Positions 39,039 through 48,121 of a DNA stretch of 64,000 nucleotides are shown in pieces. Position 1 is the stretch's first letter; each line of letters opens with the position of its first letter. The position numbers and the translations under genes were made by a program. Source of the DNA: Cytobacillus firmus DS1 (GTDB taxonomy: Bacteria > Bacillota > Bacilli > Bacillales > Cytobacillaceae); the NCBI RefSeq assembly GCF_000565285.1, contig NZ_APVL01000008.1:62001-126000 (forward strand). The letters are read 5' to 3'. Under the pieces are notes generated by a model. It worked only from the letters and a program-made list of their open reading frames with translations. It did no database searches and was not told the DNA's origin.

Positions 39039-40205
39039 ATGAAGCGCTTTTTTGCTGATCTCCATATCCATATTGGACGTACGTATACGGGAAAGCCAGT
39101 TAAAATTACAGGCGCTAAATCCCTTACCTTCACTAATATCATCAGGCATGCCCGCAATGAAAAGGGGCTTGATATCATTGGCATTATTGATTGTCATTCT
39201 CCTGAAGTCATCCTTGAAATCGAGGAATTGGCCCAAAAAGGCTTTGTAACCGAGCATAAGGATGGAGGACTTCAATATGGAGATTTAACGATTATTCCCG
39301 GGTCGGAACTTGAAATATATGATGATTCCTGTAAAGGCCCAATTCATGTCCTGTGCTACTTTCCAACCCTATCCGCAATGAAGGATTTCTCTGCCTGGTT
39401 AACAGGGTATTTGAAGAACATAACATTAAGCTCTCAAAGAATTTATGTCTCAGGCAGAATGCTTCAGGAAAAAGTGAAGGAACTGGAAGGGCTTTTTATT
39501 CCTGCCCATGTTTTTACCCCATTTAAGAGTCTATTCGGGAAAGGGGTAGAGCGGACGCTGTCAGAGGTTTTTGATCCTGACTTAATTGATGCGATTGAGC
39601 TGGGGCTTAGTGCAGATACGGAGATGGCTGATCAAATAGCCGAACTTCACAGATATACATTTTTAACAAATTCAGATGCCCATTCATTAAAAAAAATCGC
39701 CAGAGAATATCAGATTCTGGAAATGGAAGCACCCACATTTGCTGAACTGCAGAAAGCTTTGGCCGGAAAAGAAAAACGCAGGGTTAAAGCCAATTACGGG
39801 CTTGATCCACTGCTCGGAAAATACCATCAGACTGTTTGTTCTGAATGTTTTGGCCTCTTTGATGAAGGGAAGGGAAGATGCCGGAATTGCAGTCACCACA
39901 AATTTATCAAAGGCGTGGCTGACCGGATCTCTGAACTGAAATCTTCCGGAGAATTGCCCGTTGCACGGCCGTCTTATATTCATCAGGTGCCTCTCGAGTT
40001 CATACCAGGGTTAGGCCCGAAAATGCTCGAGAAGCTTCTGAATTTTTTCGGAACGGAAATGGCCATTCTTCACGATGTTCCTTTCTCAGAAATTAGCAAA
40101 GTAATTCCTGAGAAAACAGCTAAGCTTATTGGAAAAGCGCGTGAGGGAAAGTTAAACCTCCAGGCAGGGGGCGGAGGCAAGTACGGCAGAATTGTGGATT
40201 CGTAA
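39039..40205 (+). CDS. yqxK: Endonuclease Q-type PHP-domain protein (YqxK)
   Basis: This 388-residue protein has an N-terminal PHP metal-dependent hydrolase domain (DLHIHIG, IDCHSPE, GSELEIY, TNSDAHS). A four-cysteine zinc motif (CSECFGLFDEGKGRCRNC) follows, and then a helix-hairpin-helix segment (FIPGLGPKMLEKLL). This is the layout of EndoQ, which nicks DNA at deaminated bases and is reported in some Bacillus species. Older annotations call it a UvrD-like helicase, but I see no helicase motifs. Co-transcribed with nudF. Confidence 0.85.
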   Translation: MKRFFADLHIHIGRTYTGKPVKITGAKSLTFTNIIRHARNEKGLDIIGIIDCHSPEVILEIEELAQKGFVTEHKDGGLQYGDLTIIPGSELEIYDDSCKGPIHVLCYFPTLSAMKDFSAWLTGYLKNITLSSQRIYVSGRMLQEKVKELEGLFIPAHVFTPFKSLFGKGVERTLSEVFDPDLIDAIELGLSADTEMADQIAELHRYTFLTNSDAHSLKKIAREYQILEMEAPTFAELQKALAGKEKRRVKANYGLDPLLGKYHQTVCSECFGLFDEGKGRCRNCSHHKFIKGVADRISELKSSGELPVARPSYIHQVPLEFIPGLGPKMLEKLLNFFGTEMAILHDVPFSEISKVIPEKTAKLIGKAREGKLNLQAGGGGKYGRIVDS

Positions 40206-40238
40206 AAACATAGAGCCCGTGCAGGCTCTATGTTTTTA
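40204..40238. terminator. Bidirectional terminator, yqxK / GNAT gene
   Basis: AAAACATAGAGCC and GGCTCTATGTTTT form a strong stem between convergent genes. Confidence 0.9.
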
Positions 40239-40799
40239 TGTGCTGACTTTAGCATAAACACAAGTATCTCTAAGCTCTTTTCCGTCTGCGCTTAGACTGT
40301 CATTAATTAGGATCCCTTCAAGCGTGTACCCCAGCCTTTCGGGAATTCTTCGGCTGTTAATGTTTTTAGGATCACATCTGATTTCCACTCTGTTCGCTTG
40401 AAAATGCTCAAAGGCAAACTTCGTCAAACCTGCGGCTGCTTCAGAAATATAGCCGTTTTTCCGAAACCTCGAATCTCCCCAATATCCAATTTCGAATTTG
40501 CGGACATCCCAGTTTATGCGATGCAGGCCAGTAGAGCCGATAAATATATCATCTTCTTTCTTATAAATATGGATACGGAAATCTTCCCTTTGAATAAATT
40601 TGGCATAAGATGTGCGGATACCAGACTCAACTTCGTCTGCTGATTGTTCATTCTGTGCAAAAGGAAGCCATTTTTTAAGCTCGGCAGCTGAAGCTGATAT
40701 AGCCTCATAAACTGTTTTTCCGTCACCGGGCAGGGCAGGCCTCATATAAAGTCTTTCTGTTTCAATTCTTTCTGGAAACTCCTTTAAGATCGGATCCAT
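40236..40799 (-). CDS. GNAT N-acetyltransferase, RimJ/RimL type
   Basis: This 187-residue protein has the GNAT fold: ETERLYMRPALPGD opening, EIGYWGDSRFRKNGY acetyl-CoA loop, and RVEIRCDPKN-SRRIPERLGY near the end. The RimJ/RimL layout suggests acetylation of a protein N-terminus or a small molecule; the target is unknown. Single gene on the - strand. Confidence 0.88.
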   Translation of the reverse strand: MDPILKEFPERIETERLYMRPALPGDGKTVYEAISASAAELKKWLPFAQNEQSADEVESGIRTSYAKFIQREDFRIHIYKKEDDIFIGSTGLHRINWDVRKFEIGYWGDSRFRKNGYISEAAAGLTKFAFEHFQANRVEIRCDPKNINSRRIPERLGYTLEGILINDSLSADGKELRDTCVYAKVST

Positions 40800-40904
40800 T
40801 TTCTCAACGCCCCTAATGATATTTTAATAATTTTGAAAATTATACAAGAAACACATGAAGTATTCAAGGCCTTTTTTCTCAATTGAAGAGCAGCCCAATT
40901 CTTT

Positions 40905-40933
40905 GTCATACAATTCCGGGACTGGCATACAAT
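40905..40933 (+). promoter_or_regulatory. Sigma-E promoter of spoIIM
   Basis: GTCATAC (40905-40911) and CATACAAT (40926-40933) are 14 bases apart, both good sigma-E matches, 37 bases before spoIIM. Confidence 0.65.
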
Positions 40934-40970
40934 TTAATATCCAATTTGTTTTGTCTTAGGAGGAAGAGCA

Positions 40971-41615
40971 ATGAAGAAAAAAATGTACCAGAACGCTGCA
41001 GCAGCCCACTTTCGCGAACATTCCTCAATCTACTTATTTGTTATTGTATTATTTCTCATGGGTGTCATTTTTGGGGCTATCGTTGTAAATAGCTTGAGTT
41101 TTACACAAAAAGAAGACTTATTTTATTATCTGTCTCAGTTTTTTGGACAAGTATCAGATGGGCATATTGCAGCAGCAGATGAATTATTTAAACAAAGCTT
41201 TTTCCATAATACAAAATTTATAGGATTGATGTGGATTTTGGGAATCTCTATAATTGGACTGCCGGTCATTCTGATTCTGCTTTTTATGAAAGGCATGGTG
41301 GTTGGCTTTACAGTTGGCTTTCTCGTTAACCGCATGGGATGGGAAGGATTTTTGCTTTCCTTCGTATCGGTCCTTCCCCAGAACCTGATCATCATACCTA
41401 TTTTTATAATAGCAGCAACTCTGGCTGTGTCTTTCTCTTTAAAAATGATAAGAAGACAATTTATGAAAAAAGCCGGTCAGCCCATGATGCCTCTTTTCGG
41501 AAGATATATGATTGCATTTGCTGTAGCCATTCTGTTTCTAATCGCTGCAGCCGGGGTAGAGGCGTTTATCTCGCCTGTCTTAATGAAGTCTGTTGTTAAT
41601 TCAATCCAATCCTAA
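40971..41615 (+). CDS. spoIIM: Stage II sporulation protein M
   Basis: This 214-residue membrane protein has about five transmembrane helices with an extracytoplasmic stretch after the first. SpoIIM is part of the SpoIIDMP machine that remodels septal peptidoglycan during engulfment in the mother cell. AGGAGG precedes the ATG. Place upstream of fur matches B. subtilis. Confidence 0.93.
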   Translation: MKKKMYQNAAAAHFREHSSIYLFVIVLFLMGVIFGAIVVNSLSFTQKEDLFYYLSQFFGQVSDGHIAAADELFKQSFFHNTKFIGLMWILGISIIGLPVILILLFMKGMVVGFTVGFLVNRMGWEGFLLSFVSVLPQNLIIIPIFIIAATLAVSFSLKMIRRQFMKKAGQPMMPLFGRYMIAFAVAILFLIAAAGVEAFISPVLMKSVVNSIQS

Positions 41616-41632
41616 TAGAAATCATTGCTGAA

Positions 41633-41653
41633 GGCAGAGCGGCAGGCTCTGCC
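41633..41653 (+). terminator. Hairpin after spoIIM
   Basis: GGCAGAGC and GCTCTGCC pair around GGCAG; only a short T tract follows. Confidence 0.4.
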
Positions 41654-41730
41654 TATTTGCTGTACGGGATAAGGATAAAAATTATTAAATAGGGTACATA
41701 TAAAGAGGTTTCAATCTATTTTGGACTATA

Positions 41731-41814
41731 TTATAATCATTATTATATTAAATTCATTATCGTTTGTTATTTATAATTATTTTATTTTGAATGTGATCTC
41801 ATTTCTGTTATAAT
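41731..41814 (+). promoter_or_regulatory. fur promoter with PerR-like boxes
   Basis: TTATAATCATTATTA (41731-41745) matches the PerR box in 14 of 15 positions. A second site at 41771-41785 matches 12 of 14 fixed positions and abuts the -35 TTGAAT (41787-41792). The -10 TATAAT (41809-41814) has a TGn extension and 16-base spacing. B. subtilis fur is known to be PerR-controlled. The AT-rich context lowers confidence in the second box. Confidence 0.7.
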
Positions 41815-41847
41815 GAGAATGTTAGTGGCGAGGGAGGGACTTTCGGT

Positions 41848-42315
41848 ATGGAAAGCAGAATTGAAAGAATCAAAAAACAGTTGCATTCATCCAGCTATAA
41901 ACTAACACCACAGCGAGAGGCAACAGTTCGCGTCCTGTTAGAACACGAAGAGGATCATTTAAGTGCGGAAGATGTCTACCTCCTAGTAAAAGAGAAATCG
42001 CCTGAGATAGGCTTGGCAACTGTATATAGAACACTTGAATTGCTGACTGAATTAAAAATTGTCGATAAAATCAACTTTGGTGATGGAGTTTCCCGGTATG
42101 ACCTGCGTCAGGAAGGGGCAGCCCATTTTCACCACCATTTAGTCTGTATTGAGTGCGGAGCTGTTGATGAAATACAGGAAGATTTGCTTGAAGACGTAGA
42201 GGAAGTGGTTGAACGCCGCTGGAACTTTAAAATAAAGGATCACCGCCTTACGTTCCATGGCATCTGCTACCGCTGCCAGGATAAACAAACAGAAACCGAA
42301 GCAGATAAAAATTAA
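41848..42315 (+). CDS. fur: Ferric uptake regulator Fur
   Basis: This 155-residue repressor has an N-terminal winged helix (LTPQREATVRVL) and the metal-binding HFHHHLVCIECG hinge, with a second CxxC (CYRCQ) for structural zinc. It represses iron uptake genes when bound to iron. The position between spoIIM and yqzK-xerD fits true Fur rather than PerR or Zur. GAGGGAGG precedes the ATG. Confidence 0.95.
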   Translation: MESRIERIKKQLHSSSYKLTPQREATVRVLLEHEEDHLSAEDVYLLVKEKSPEIGLATVYRTLELLTELKIVDKINFGDGVSRYDLRQEGAAHFHHHLVCIECGAVDEIQEDLLEDVEEVVERRWNFKIKDHRLTFHGICYRCQDKQTETEADKN

Positions 42316-42329
42316 TATGTGTATTGACA

Positions 42330-42362
42330 AAGCTTATTCTACATTAGGATAGGCTTTTTTAT
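42330..42362 (+). terminator. Terminator of fur
   Basis: AAGCTTAT and ATAGGCTT pair (one G-U) around 11 bases, followed by TTTTTTATTTT. Confidence 0.75.
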
Positions 42363-42407
42363 TTTGGTTGTTTTCGAAAGGTTTGTTGTTTTTGCATCTT
42401 ATTCACT

Positions 42408-42600
42408 GAGTTGATTGTAGCGGAAGGTGCGAGATCCTCGAAAATGCCATCGCATTTTCTTCGTGCGATGTTTTCCCAAGGAAGCCTTTTAACGTCCTGC
42501 GGGAGTAGCGGGACAGGTGAGACCCCGCAGACGCGTAGCGTCGAGGAGGCTCACCGCCCGCCCCGCGGTTCGCTGAGCATCCTGGAGCGGAAATCAACGG
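42408..42600 (+). repeat. GC-rich dispersed repeat, copy A with 57-base insertion
   Basis: The element is bounded by GTTGATT and AATCAAC and shares GGGACAGGTGAGACCCCGCA and CGCCCGCCCCGCGGTTCGCT with the copy at 45383. Compared with that copy it has about 57 extra bases after GCGAGATCCT, which carry a GAAAATGC/GCATTTTC palindrome. TCCT flanks the insert on both sides. This is the main content of the fur-yqzK gap; reading frames in it are not real genes. Confidence 0.85.
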
Positions 42601-42756
42601 GCAACATTTATTTAGGCTGTTTTCAAAAAGGCAAGTGCCCTGAATAAACATCATTTATACAAATCCAGGTATAATTCTTGTCCAAAATGGCATACCTTTT
42701 AATAATAGAAAGCTGAATATCTTTCTTTTTTATTAAAAGTTATGGAGGACCAAACC

Positions 42757-42984
42757 ATGAAATCCTGGCTGGGCATGGCTTTTCAGACCATTAAAGTATT
42801 TGTGATTTTTACTGGATGCACAATCCTTTTTTATTATGGTATTATGTGGTTAAACGAAGAATACCAGGATTATCACCGCTATGACGAACCAAGGGGAGCG
42901 GCTGTTAAGGTGTCTGCGAGCGGAACTGATGAAGATAGGAGCTTGCTGGACCGGTTAATTCTTTTCTACTTAAACGGGGAGTAA
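42757..42984 (+). CDS. yqzK: YqzK-like membrane protein, DUF4227
   Basis: This 75-residue protein has one transmembrane helix (VFVIFTGCTILFYYGIMWL) and an acidic cytoplasmic tail. It matches the DUF4227/YqzK family found just upstream of xerD. Function unknown. The ATG at 42757 is chosen because GGAGG at 42744 lies between it and the earlier in-frame ATG. It ends 9 bases before xerD. Confidence 0.87.
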   Translation: MKSWLGMAFQTIKVFVIFTGCTILFYYGIMWLNEEYQDYHRYDEPRGAAVKVSASGTDEDRSLLDRLILFYLNGE

Positions 42985-42993
42985 TGCAATCAT

Positions 42994-43887
42994 ATGGATG
43001 ATCAGTTAAAAGACTTTATTCATTATTTACTTGTAGAAAAAGGCCTCGCCAAAAATACAATTATCTCTTATGAAAGGGATTTGAAAAGTTATCTGAAGTA
43101 TCTCAAGTCAGGAGAGAAGATTACAAGTCTTGAAAATGTGCAGCGCACGCATATTATCCAATTTCTCGGCTTTTTAAAAAAACAGGGCAAATCCTCAAAA
43201 ACACTGGCCCGTCATATAGCCTCCTTAAGGGCCTTTCACCAATTTCTGCTCCGCGAAAAAGCAGTTGGTCATGATCCTTCTGTCCATATAGAGACACCGC
43301 AAATGGAACGTTCGCTTCCAAAAGTATTAAACATGCAGGAAGTGGAAACTTTATTGGATTTTCCAGAAATTAAGGATCACTTTGGTCTGCGGGATAAAGC
43401 CATGCTTGAACTTTTATATGCTACAGGCATTCGCGTAAGTGAACTGATAGGGCTGAACTCAGGTGATGTTCATTTAACGATGGGCTTTGTTAGATGCATT
43501 GGCAAAGGGAACAAGGAACGCATTGTTCCTATTGGCAAAACAGCTTCTGAAGCGCTTGAAAGGTATTTAAATGAAGGAAGAGGCAAGTTTGTTTCTAAAA
43601 AACATAGGGATGAAGCTTTATTCTTAAATCATCACGGCAAACGTCTTTCGAGACAGGGATTCTGGAAAATACTGAAGCGGCTGACTCAGGAAGCAGGGAT
43701 CGAGAAGGAGCTTACTCCACATACGCTGAGGCATTCATTTGCCACTCATCTGCTGGAAAATGGTGCTGATTTACGTGCAGTCCAGGAAATGCTTGGACAT
43801 GCCGATATTTCAACCACGCAAATTTATACGCATGTAACCAAAACTCGGCTTAAAGATGTGTACAGTCAATATCACCCGCGTGCTTAA
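42994..43887 (+). CDS. xerD: Tyrosine recombinase XerD
   Basis: This 297-residue recombinase resolves chromosome dimers at dif with its partner XerC/CodV. The N-terminal SAM-like core-binding domain is followed by the catalytic domain: arginine in [30 protein letters not shown], and [14 protein letters not shown] with the nucleophilic tyrosine. Same place and size as B. subtilis ripX. Confidence 0.96.
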   Translation: MDDQLKDFIHYLLVEKGLAKNTIISYERDLKSYLKYLKSGEKITSLENVQRTHIIQFLGFLKKQGKSSKTLARHIASLRAFHQFLLREKAVGHDPSVHIETPQMERSLPKVLNMQEVETLLDFPEIKDHFGLRDKAMLELLYATGIRVSELIGLNSGDVHLTMGFVRCIGKGNKERIVPIGKTASEALERYLNEGRGKFVSKKHRDEALFLNHHGKRLSRQGFWKILKRLTQEAGIEKELTPHTLRHSFATHLLENGADLRAVQEMLGHADISTTQIYTHVTKTRLKDVYSQYHPRA

Positions 43888-43911
43888 AAATAGAATCAAA
43901 TCAAATGTCAT

Positions 43912-43945
43912 AAAGCTGCCATGAAAAATAGGCAGCTTTTTCTTG
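43912..43945 (+). terminator. Terminator of yqzK-xerD
   Basis: AAGCTGCC and GGCAGCTT pair around 10 bases, followed by TTTCTTGTC. Confidence 0.8.
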
Positions 43946-43993
43946 TCATTTTACCTGTTTATTAGGTAAAATATAGATGTCAGACTTCTGACA
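43943..43993 (+). promoter_or_regulatory. deoB promoter with palindromic operator
   Basis: TTGTCA (43943-43948) and TAAAAT (43967-43972) are 18 bases apart. The perfect palindrome TGTCAGACTTCTGACA (43978-43993) covers the expected transcription start. A second inverted repeat, ATTTTACCT/AGGTAAAAT (43948-43972), spans the spacer and -10. The layout is that of a repressor-controlled promoter; the regulator is unknown. Confidence 0.6.
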
Positions 43994-44146
43994 AATGAAA
44001 GGGCTAACCTAGATAAGTTTTGAGAATGCATGAATGGAGGTTTGTTCTCCAGCTCCGGCAAGAGAATCAGTGTTAAATAAACCTAAAAGGGGTACTATAC
44101 GAATATGATTTTTGTAACCGTATTCAAATAATTAGGAGGTTTTCAA

Positions 44147-45331
44147 ATGTCTGCATATACATATAAGCGTGTTTTTTTAATTGTCATGGATTCAGTGGGA
44201 ATCGGAGAAGCGCCTGATGCCGATAAGTTCGGTGATAAAGGTGCCGATACCATCGGCCACATCGCAGAAAAAATGAATGGCCTGAAGATGCCGAATATAG
44301 GCAAACTGGGGCTAAGTAATATACGCGAAATCAAAGGAATCGAAAAAGCGGATAGCCCTATGGCGTTTTACACAAAGATGCAGGAAGCATCAAATGGAAA
44401 AGACACAATGACTGGCCATTGGGAAATAATGGGTTTGAATATTCAAACTCCATTTAGAGTCTTTCCTGATGGATTTCCGGAGGAATTGATTTCAGAGCTT
44501 GAATCACGCACCGGCAGGAAGATTATTGGGAATAAGCCTGCAAGCGGAACAGAAATCCTGGTTGAACTGGGAGAAGAGCATATGAGAACAGGAGCTCTGA
44601 TTGTTTATACATCAGCAGATTCAGTTCTGCAGATTGCGGCACATGAAGATATCATTCCAATTGAAGAACAGTACAAAATCTGCAAAATCGCACGCGAGCT
44701 GACACTTGATGAAAAATATATGGTAGGCCGTGTGATTGCCAGACCATTCGTTGGCGAGCCGGGAAATTTCCAAAGAACCTCAAACCGGCATGATTATGCG
44801 TTAAAGCCATTTGACCGCACAGTAATGAATGAAATGGCAGATGGGGGACTTGATGTAGTGGCAATTGGGAAAATCTCTGACATTTATGATGGGGAGGGAG
44901 TAACTGAGGCCATTCGAACAACTTCAAATATGGATGGAATGGATAAGCTGATCGAAACGTTCGATAAAGAGTTTACAGGCCTGAGCTTTGTAAATCTGGT
45001 GGACTTTGATGCATTATTCGGCCATAGACGTGATCCGGAAGGGTATGGAAAAGCTCTTGAAGAGTTTGATGAACGCCTGCCTGAAGTCTTTGCAAAAATG
45101 CAGGATGGCGACTTATTAATAATCACGGCAGACCACGGCAATGACCCTGTCCATCATGGGACAGATCATACGAGAGAATACGTTCCGCTTCTTGTTTATT
45201 CAAAAGGTATGGAAGAAGGAAAAGAGCTTCCGGTCAGTGAAACCTTTGCAGATATTGGGGCGACAATAGCGGATAATTTTAAAGTGAAAATGCCGGCATA
45301 TGGCAAAAGCTTTTTGAACCAATTGAAATAA
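44147..45331 (+). CDS. deoB: Phosphopentomutase
   Basis: This 394-residue metalloenzyme interconverts (deoxy)ribose 1- and 5-phosphates. The alkaline-phosphatase-like core shows [13 protein letters not shown] at the start, the catalytic threonine in [10 protein letters not shown], and the metal segment [19 protein letters not shown] near the end. AGGAGG precedes the ATG. First gene of the deoB-punA-pdp nucleoside operon (B. subtilis drm). Confidence 0.96.
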   Translation: MSAYTYKRVFLIVMDSVGIGEAPDADKFGDKGADTIGHIAEKMNGLKMPNIGKLGLSNIREIKGIEKADSPMAFYTKMQEASNGKDTMTGHWEIMGLNIQTPFRVFPDGFPEELISELESRTGRKIIGNKPASGTEILVELGEEHMRTGALIVYTSADSVLQIAAHEDIIPIEEQYKICKIARELTLDEKYMVGRVIARPFVGEPGNFQRTSNRHDYALKPFDRTVMNEMADGGLDVVAIGKISDIYDGEGVTEAIRTTSNMDGMDKLIETFDKEFTGLSFVNLVDFDALFGHRRDPEGYGKALEEFDERLPEVFAKMQDGDLLIITADHGNDPVHHGTDHTREYVPLLVYSKGMEEGKELPVSETFADIGATIADNFKVKMPAYGKSFLNQLK

Positions 45332-45382
45332 TTACAATAGGCTGTTTTCGCAAGGTTTGTTGCTTTATATATATTATTTGCT

Positions 45383-45516
45383 GAGTTGATTGGAGCGGAA
45401 GGTGCGAGACTCCTGCGGGAGTAGCGGGACAGGTGAGACCCCGCAGACGCGCAGCGCCGGGGAGACTCACCGCCCGCCCCGCGGTTCGCTGAGCATCCTG
45501 GAGCGGAAATCAACGG
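45383..45516 (+). repeat. GC-rich dispersed repeat, copy B
   Basis: Intact-looking copy between deoB and punA, bounded by GTTGATT and AATCAAC. GGTGAG pairs with CTCACC and GCGGG with CCCGC inside, so it would fold strongly in RNA. Homology to copy A also covers the flank starting GGCTGTTTTCG at about 45340. The long reading frame running through it into punA is not coding. Confidence 0.85.
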
Positions 45517-45590
45517 ACTACATTAATAGTCTAAAAACAACAATTTATACGAAAAGAACCTTACAAAAAAAGCAGAAGAGGAGATTGATG

Positions 45591-46412
45591 ATGGATTACA
45601 GTAAAATTCAAAATGCGGCTGAATTTCTTAAAAATAAATATACAGGCCAGCCAAAGATTGGGCTGATTTTAGGCTCAGGACTTGGTGTATTGGCAGACGA
45701 AATCGAAGAACCGGTTAAAATTCCATACAATGAAATTCCTGATTTTCCTGTATCAACAGTAGAGGGCCATGCAGGACAGCTTGTATTTGGACGCTTGAAC
45801 GGCATTGAAGTGGTTGCTATGCAAGGCCGGTTCCATTATTACGAAGGATACTCATTTGATAAGGTAACCTTTCCTGTAAGAGTTATGAATGAGATGGGTG
45901 TTGAGAAGCTCATTGTTACGAATGCGGCAGGCGGAGTGAATGAAAGCTATTCTCCAGGGGATTTAATGCTTATTTCAGACCATATCAACAATATGGGCAG
46001 CAACCCTTTAATCGGTCCTAATGATTCCCGCATGGGTCCGCGTTTTCCGGATATGTCAGAAGCATATTCCAAAGAACTGAGGAAACTTGCCAGAGGCCTA
46101 GCCGAAAAGCTGAATCTGAAGATTCAGGAAGGAGTATATGTCGGCAACACAGGCCCAACATATGAAACCCCTGCAGAAGTTCGCATGCTGAGAACAATGG
46201 GTGGAGATGCAGTCGGGATGTCAACTGTTCCGGAAGTCATCGTTGCACAGCATTCAGGCATGAAGGTACTTGGAATCTCCTGTATCTCAAATATGGCAGC
46301 AGGCATCCTTGACCAGCCCCTTAACCATGAAGAAGTAATCGAAACAACAGAAAAAGTCAAAGCTGACTTCCTTCGTTATGTGAAAGCAATTGTTAAGGAA
46401 TTTGGTGCTTAA
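45591..46412 (+). CDS. punA: Purine-nucleoside phosphorylase
   Basis: This 273-residue enzyme cleaves purine nucleosides to base and pentose 1-phosphate. GLILGSGLGVLAD opens the phosphate site, VSTVEGHAGQLV and MQGRFHYYEGY follow, and VGMSTVPEVIVAQHSG is intact. It is the trimeric PupG type. The ATG at 45591 follows AGAGGAGA; reading frame upstream of it lies in repeat B. Confidence 0.95.
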   Translation: MDYSKIQNAAEFLKNKYTGQPKIGLILGSGLGVLADEIEEPVKIPYNEIPDFPVSTVEGHAGQLVFGRLNGIEVVAMQGRFHYYEGYSFDKVTFPVRVMNEMGVEKLIVTNAAGGVNESYSPGDLMLISDHINNMGSNPLIGPNDSRMGPRFPDMSEAYSKELRKLARGLAEKLNLKIQEGVYVGNTGPTYETPAEVRMLRTMGGDAVGMSTVPEVIVAQHSGMKVLGISCISNMAAGILDQPLNHEEVIETTEKVKADFLRYVKAIVKEFGA

Positions 46413-46460
46413 GCTTTTAAATTATTTTGGCGGTTATGCTGCTGATTTAGTTTTAAAACT

Positions 46461-46590
46461 GAGTTGATTTTTGGAGCGGAGGGTACTTGACTCCTGCGGG
46501 AGGAGAGGGGTCGGGAGTCCCCGCAGGCGAAGCCGAGGAAGCTCCCGTTCCTCCCCGCGGAAAGCAAGTGCCCCGTGCTGAAATCAACGG
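46461..46590 (+). repeat. GC-rich dispersed repeat, copy C (divergent)
   Basis: Same GTTGATT/AATCAAC ends and GACTCCTGCGGGAG core as copies A and B, but the centre (GGGAGTCCCCGCAGGCGAAG) differs. GGGAG and CTCCC segments pair internally. It lies between punA and pdp. Confidence 0.8.
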
Positions 46591-46670
46591 GCTGACTTTT
46601 TAAGCAAAACAACAATCGATTAGACTAAAGCCATAAGAAAAGAATAAATGAAAGCAGTGGTGTTTTAACG

Positions 46671-47975
46671 ATGAGAATGGTGGATCTTATTGAAAAGAAA
46701 AGAGACGGACTGGAGTTAACGGCAGAAGAAATTCAATTCGTCATTAAAGGATACACAGACGGTTCAATCCCGGATTATCAGGTAAGTGCATTAACAATGG
46801 CAATCTTCTTCCAGGGGATGACAGAGAACGAAAGAGCCAACTTAACTATGGCAATGGTAGAATCCGGTGATCAAATCGACTTATCCAAAATAGAAGGAAT
46901 TAAAGTAGATAAACATTCAACTGGCGGTGTAGGTGATACAACAACACTCGTACTGGGCCCGCTTGTAGCTGCAGTAGGTGTTCCGGTTGCGAAGATGTCA
47001 GGGCGCGGGCTTGGACATACAGGCGGAACAATCGACAAGCTTGAGGCTGTTGAAGGATTCCATGTGGAAATTGAGAATGAAGAATTTATTAAGCTTGTTA
47101 ATCAAAATAAAATTGCAGTCATTGGCCAGAGCGGCAACCTAACGCCTGCAGACAAAAAGTTATATGCACTGCGCGATGTAACAGCCACAGTGGACAGTAT
47201 TCCTCTGATTGCAAGCTCGATTATGAGCAAAAAAATCGCTGCAGGTGCTGACGCCATTGTCCTTGATGTTAAGACAGGCGCAGGCGCATTTATGAAGACA
47301 CTTGACGATTCACGTGAATTAGCAAAAGCGATGGTCCGCATTGGTAATAATGTTGGCAGAACCACAATGGCTGTTATCTCGGATATGAGCCAGCCGCTTG
47401 GTTATGCCATTGGCAATGCCCTTGAAGTAAAGGAAGCTATCGATACATTAAGAGGCGAAGGACCTGAAGATCTGACTGAGCTATGCCTGACCCTGGGCAG
47501 CCATATGGTTTTCCTGGCGAAAAAAGCGGATTCATTGAAGGAAGCGCGCGAAAAATTAGAGAATGCTATGAAGGACGGTTCAGCTTTAGAAACATTTAAG
47601 GTATTCCTAAGCTCACAAGGCGGAGATGCGTCAGTTGTTGATGATCCGCAAAAACTGCCTCAGGCAAAATATACTTTTGAATTAGAAGCAATGCAGGATG
47701 GCTATGTTTCTGAGATTGTTGCGGATGAAATTGGAACTGCAGCCATGCTATTGGGAGCAGGAAGAGCAACCAAGGAATCAGAAATTGATCTGGCCGTCGG
47801 ACTGATTTTAAGAAAGAAAATCGGCGACCGGGTACAGAAGGGCGAATCTCTCGTAACCATTTGCAGCAATTTCGAAAATGTAGAAGAAGTAAGAAATATG
47901 CTTTATGAAAACATTACGCTTTCCACTGAAAAAGTAGAGGCACCAGTATTAATTCATGAAGAAATAACTGAATAA
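46671..47975 (+). CDS. pdp: Pyrimidine-nucleoside phosphorylase
   Basis: This 434-residue enzyme splits uridine and thymidine into base and pentose 1-phosphate. The signature [18 protein letters not shown] and the glycine-rich [11 protein letters not shown] are complete. Product feeds deoB. RBS before the ATG at 46671 is weak. Last gene of the nucleoside operon. Confidence 0.96.
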   Translation: MRMVDLIEKKRDGLELTAEEIQFVIKGYTDGSIPDYQVSALTMAIFFQGMTENERANLTMAMVESGDQIDLSKIEGIKVDKHSTGGVGDTTTLVLGPLVAAVGVPVAKMSGRGLGHTGGTIDKLEAVEGFHVEIENEEFIKLVNQNKIAVIGQSGNLTPADKKLYALRDVTATVDSIPLIASSIMSKKIAAGADAIVLDVKTGAGAFMKTLDDSRELAKAMVRIGNNVGRTTMAVISDMSQPLGYAIGNALEVKEAIDTLRGEGPEDLTELCLTLGSHMVFLAKKADSLKEAREKLENAMKDGSALETFKVFLSSQGGDASVVDDPQKLPQAKYTFELEAMQDGYVSEIVADEIGTAAMLLGAGRATKESEIDLAVGLILRKKIGDRVQKGESLVTICSNFENVEEVRNMLYENITLSTEKVEAPVLIHEEITE

Positions 47976-47984
47976 GATTGAAGG

Positions 47985-48019
47985 AAAAAGCCGCCGGGAT
48001 TTATATCCGGCGGCTTTTT
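47985..48019 (+). terminator. Terminator of the nucleoside operon
   Basis: AAAAAGCCGCCGG and CCGGCGGCTTTTT form a perfect stem. Confidence 0.95.
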
Positions 48020-48063
48020 AGCGTGGAGCTGACTGTTTATTTTCTTTTTAGTCTTTCTGAACT

Positions 48064-48091
48064 GTATAAAAATTCTTTAACTGGAAAAAAT
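48064..48091 (+). promoter_or_regulatory. Forespore (sigma-F/G-like) promoter of dacF
   Basis: GTATA (48064-48068) and GGAAAAAAT (48083-48091) are 14 bases apart, resembling sigma-F/G promoters; B. subtilis dacF is read by these factors. Confidence 0.5.
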
Positions 48092-48121
48092 GGAGGCTAT
48101 AAAGAATGGAGGTATTGTGTG

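Noticed and set aside
41801-41825. Fur autoregulatory box at the fur -10
   Set aside because: Only a half-site-like TGAGAAT can be seen; the match to the 7-1-7 consensus is too weak.
42403-42654. Proline- and arginine-rich ORFs on both strands in the GC-rich repeats
   Set aside because: They arise from the open frames of the palindromic repeat, recur in each copy and have no ribosome sites.
43978-43993. CRISPR or phage attachment site as explanation of the deoB palindrome
   Set aside because: There is only one copy, no spacers, no tRNA and no integrase-linked island; xerD nearby is the housekeeping recombinase.
45390-45590. Long N-terminal extension of purine-nucleoside phosphorylase through repeat B
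   Set aside because: The extension is repeat sequence, lacks a ribosome site, and a strong AGAGGAGA site precedes the normal ATG at 45591.
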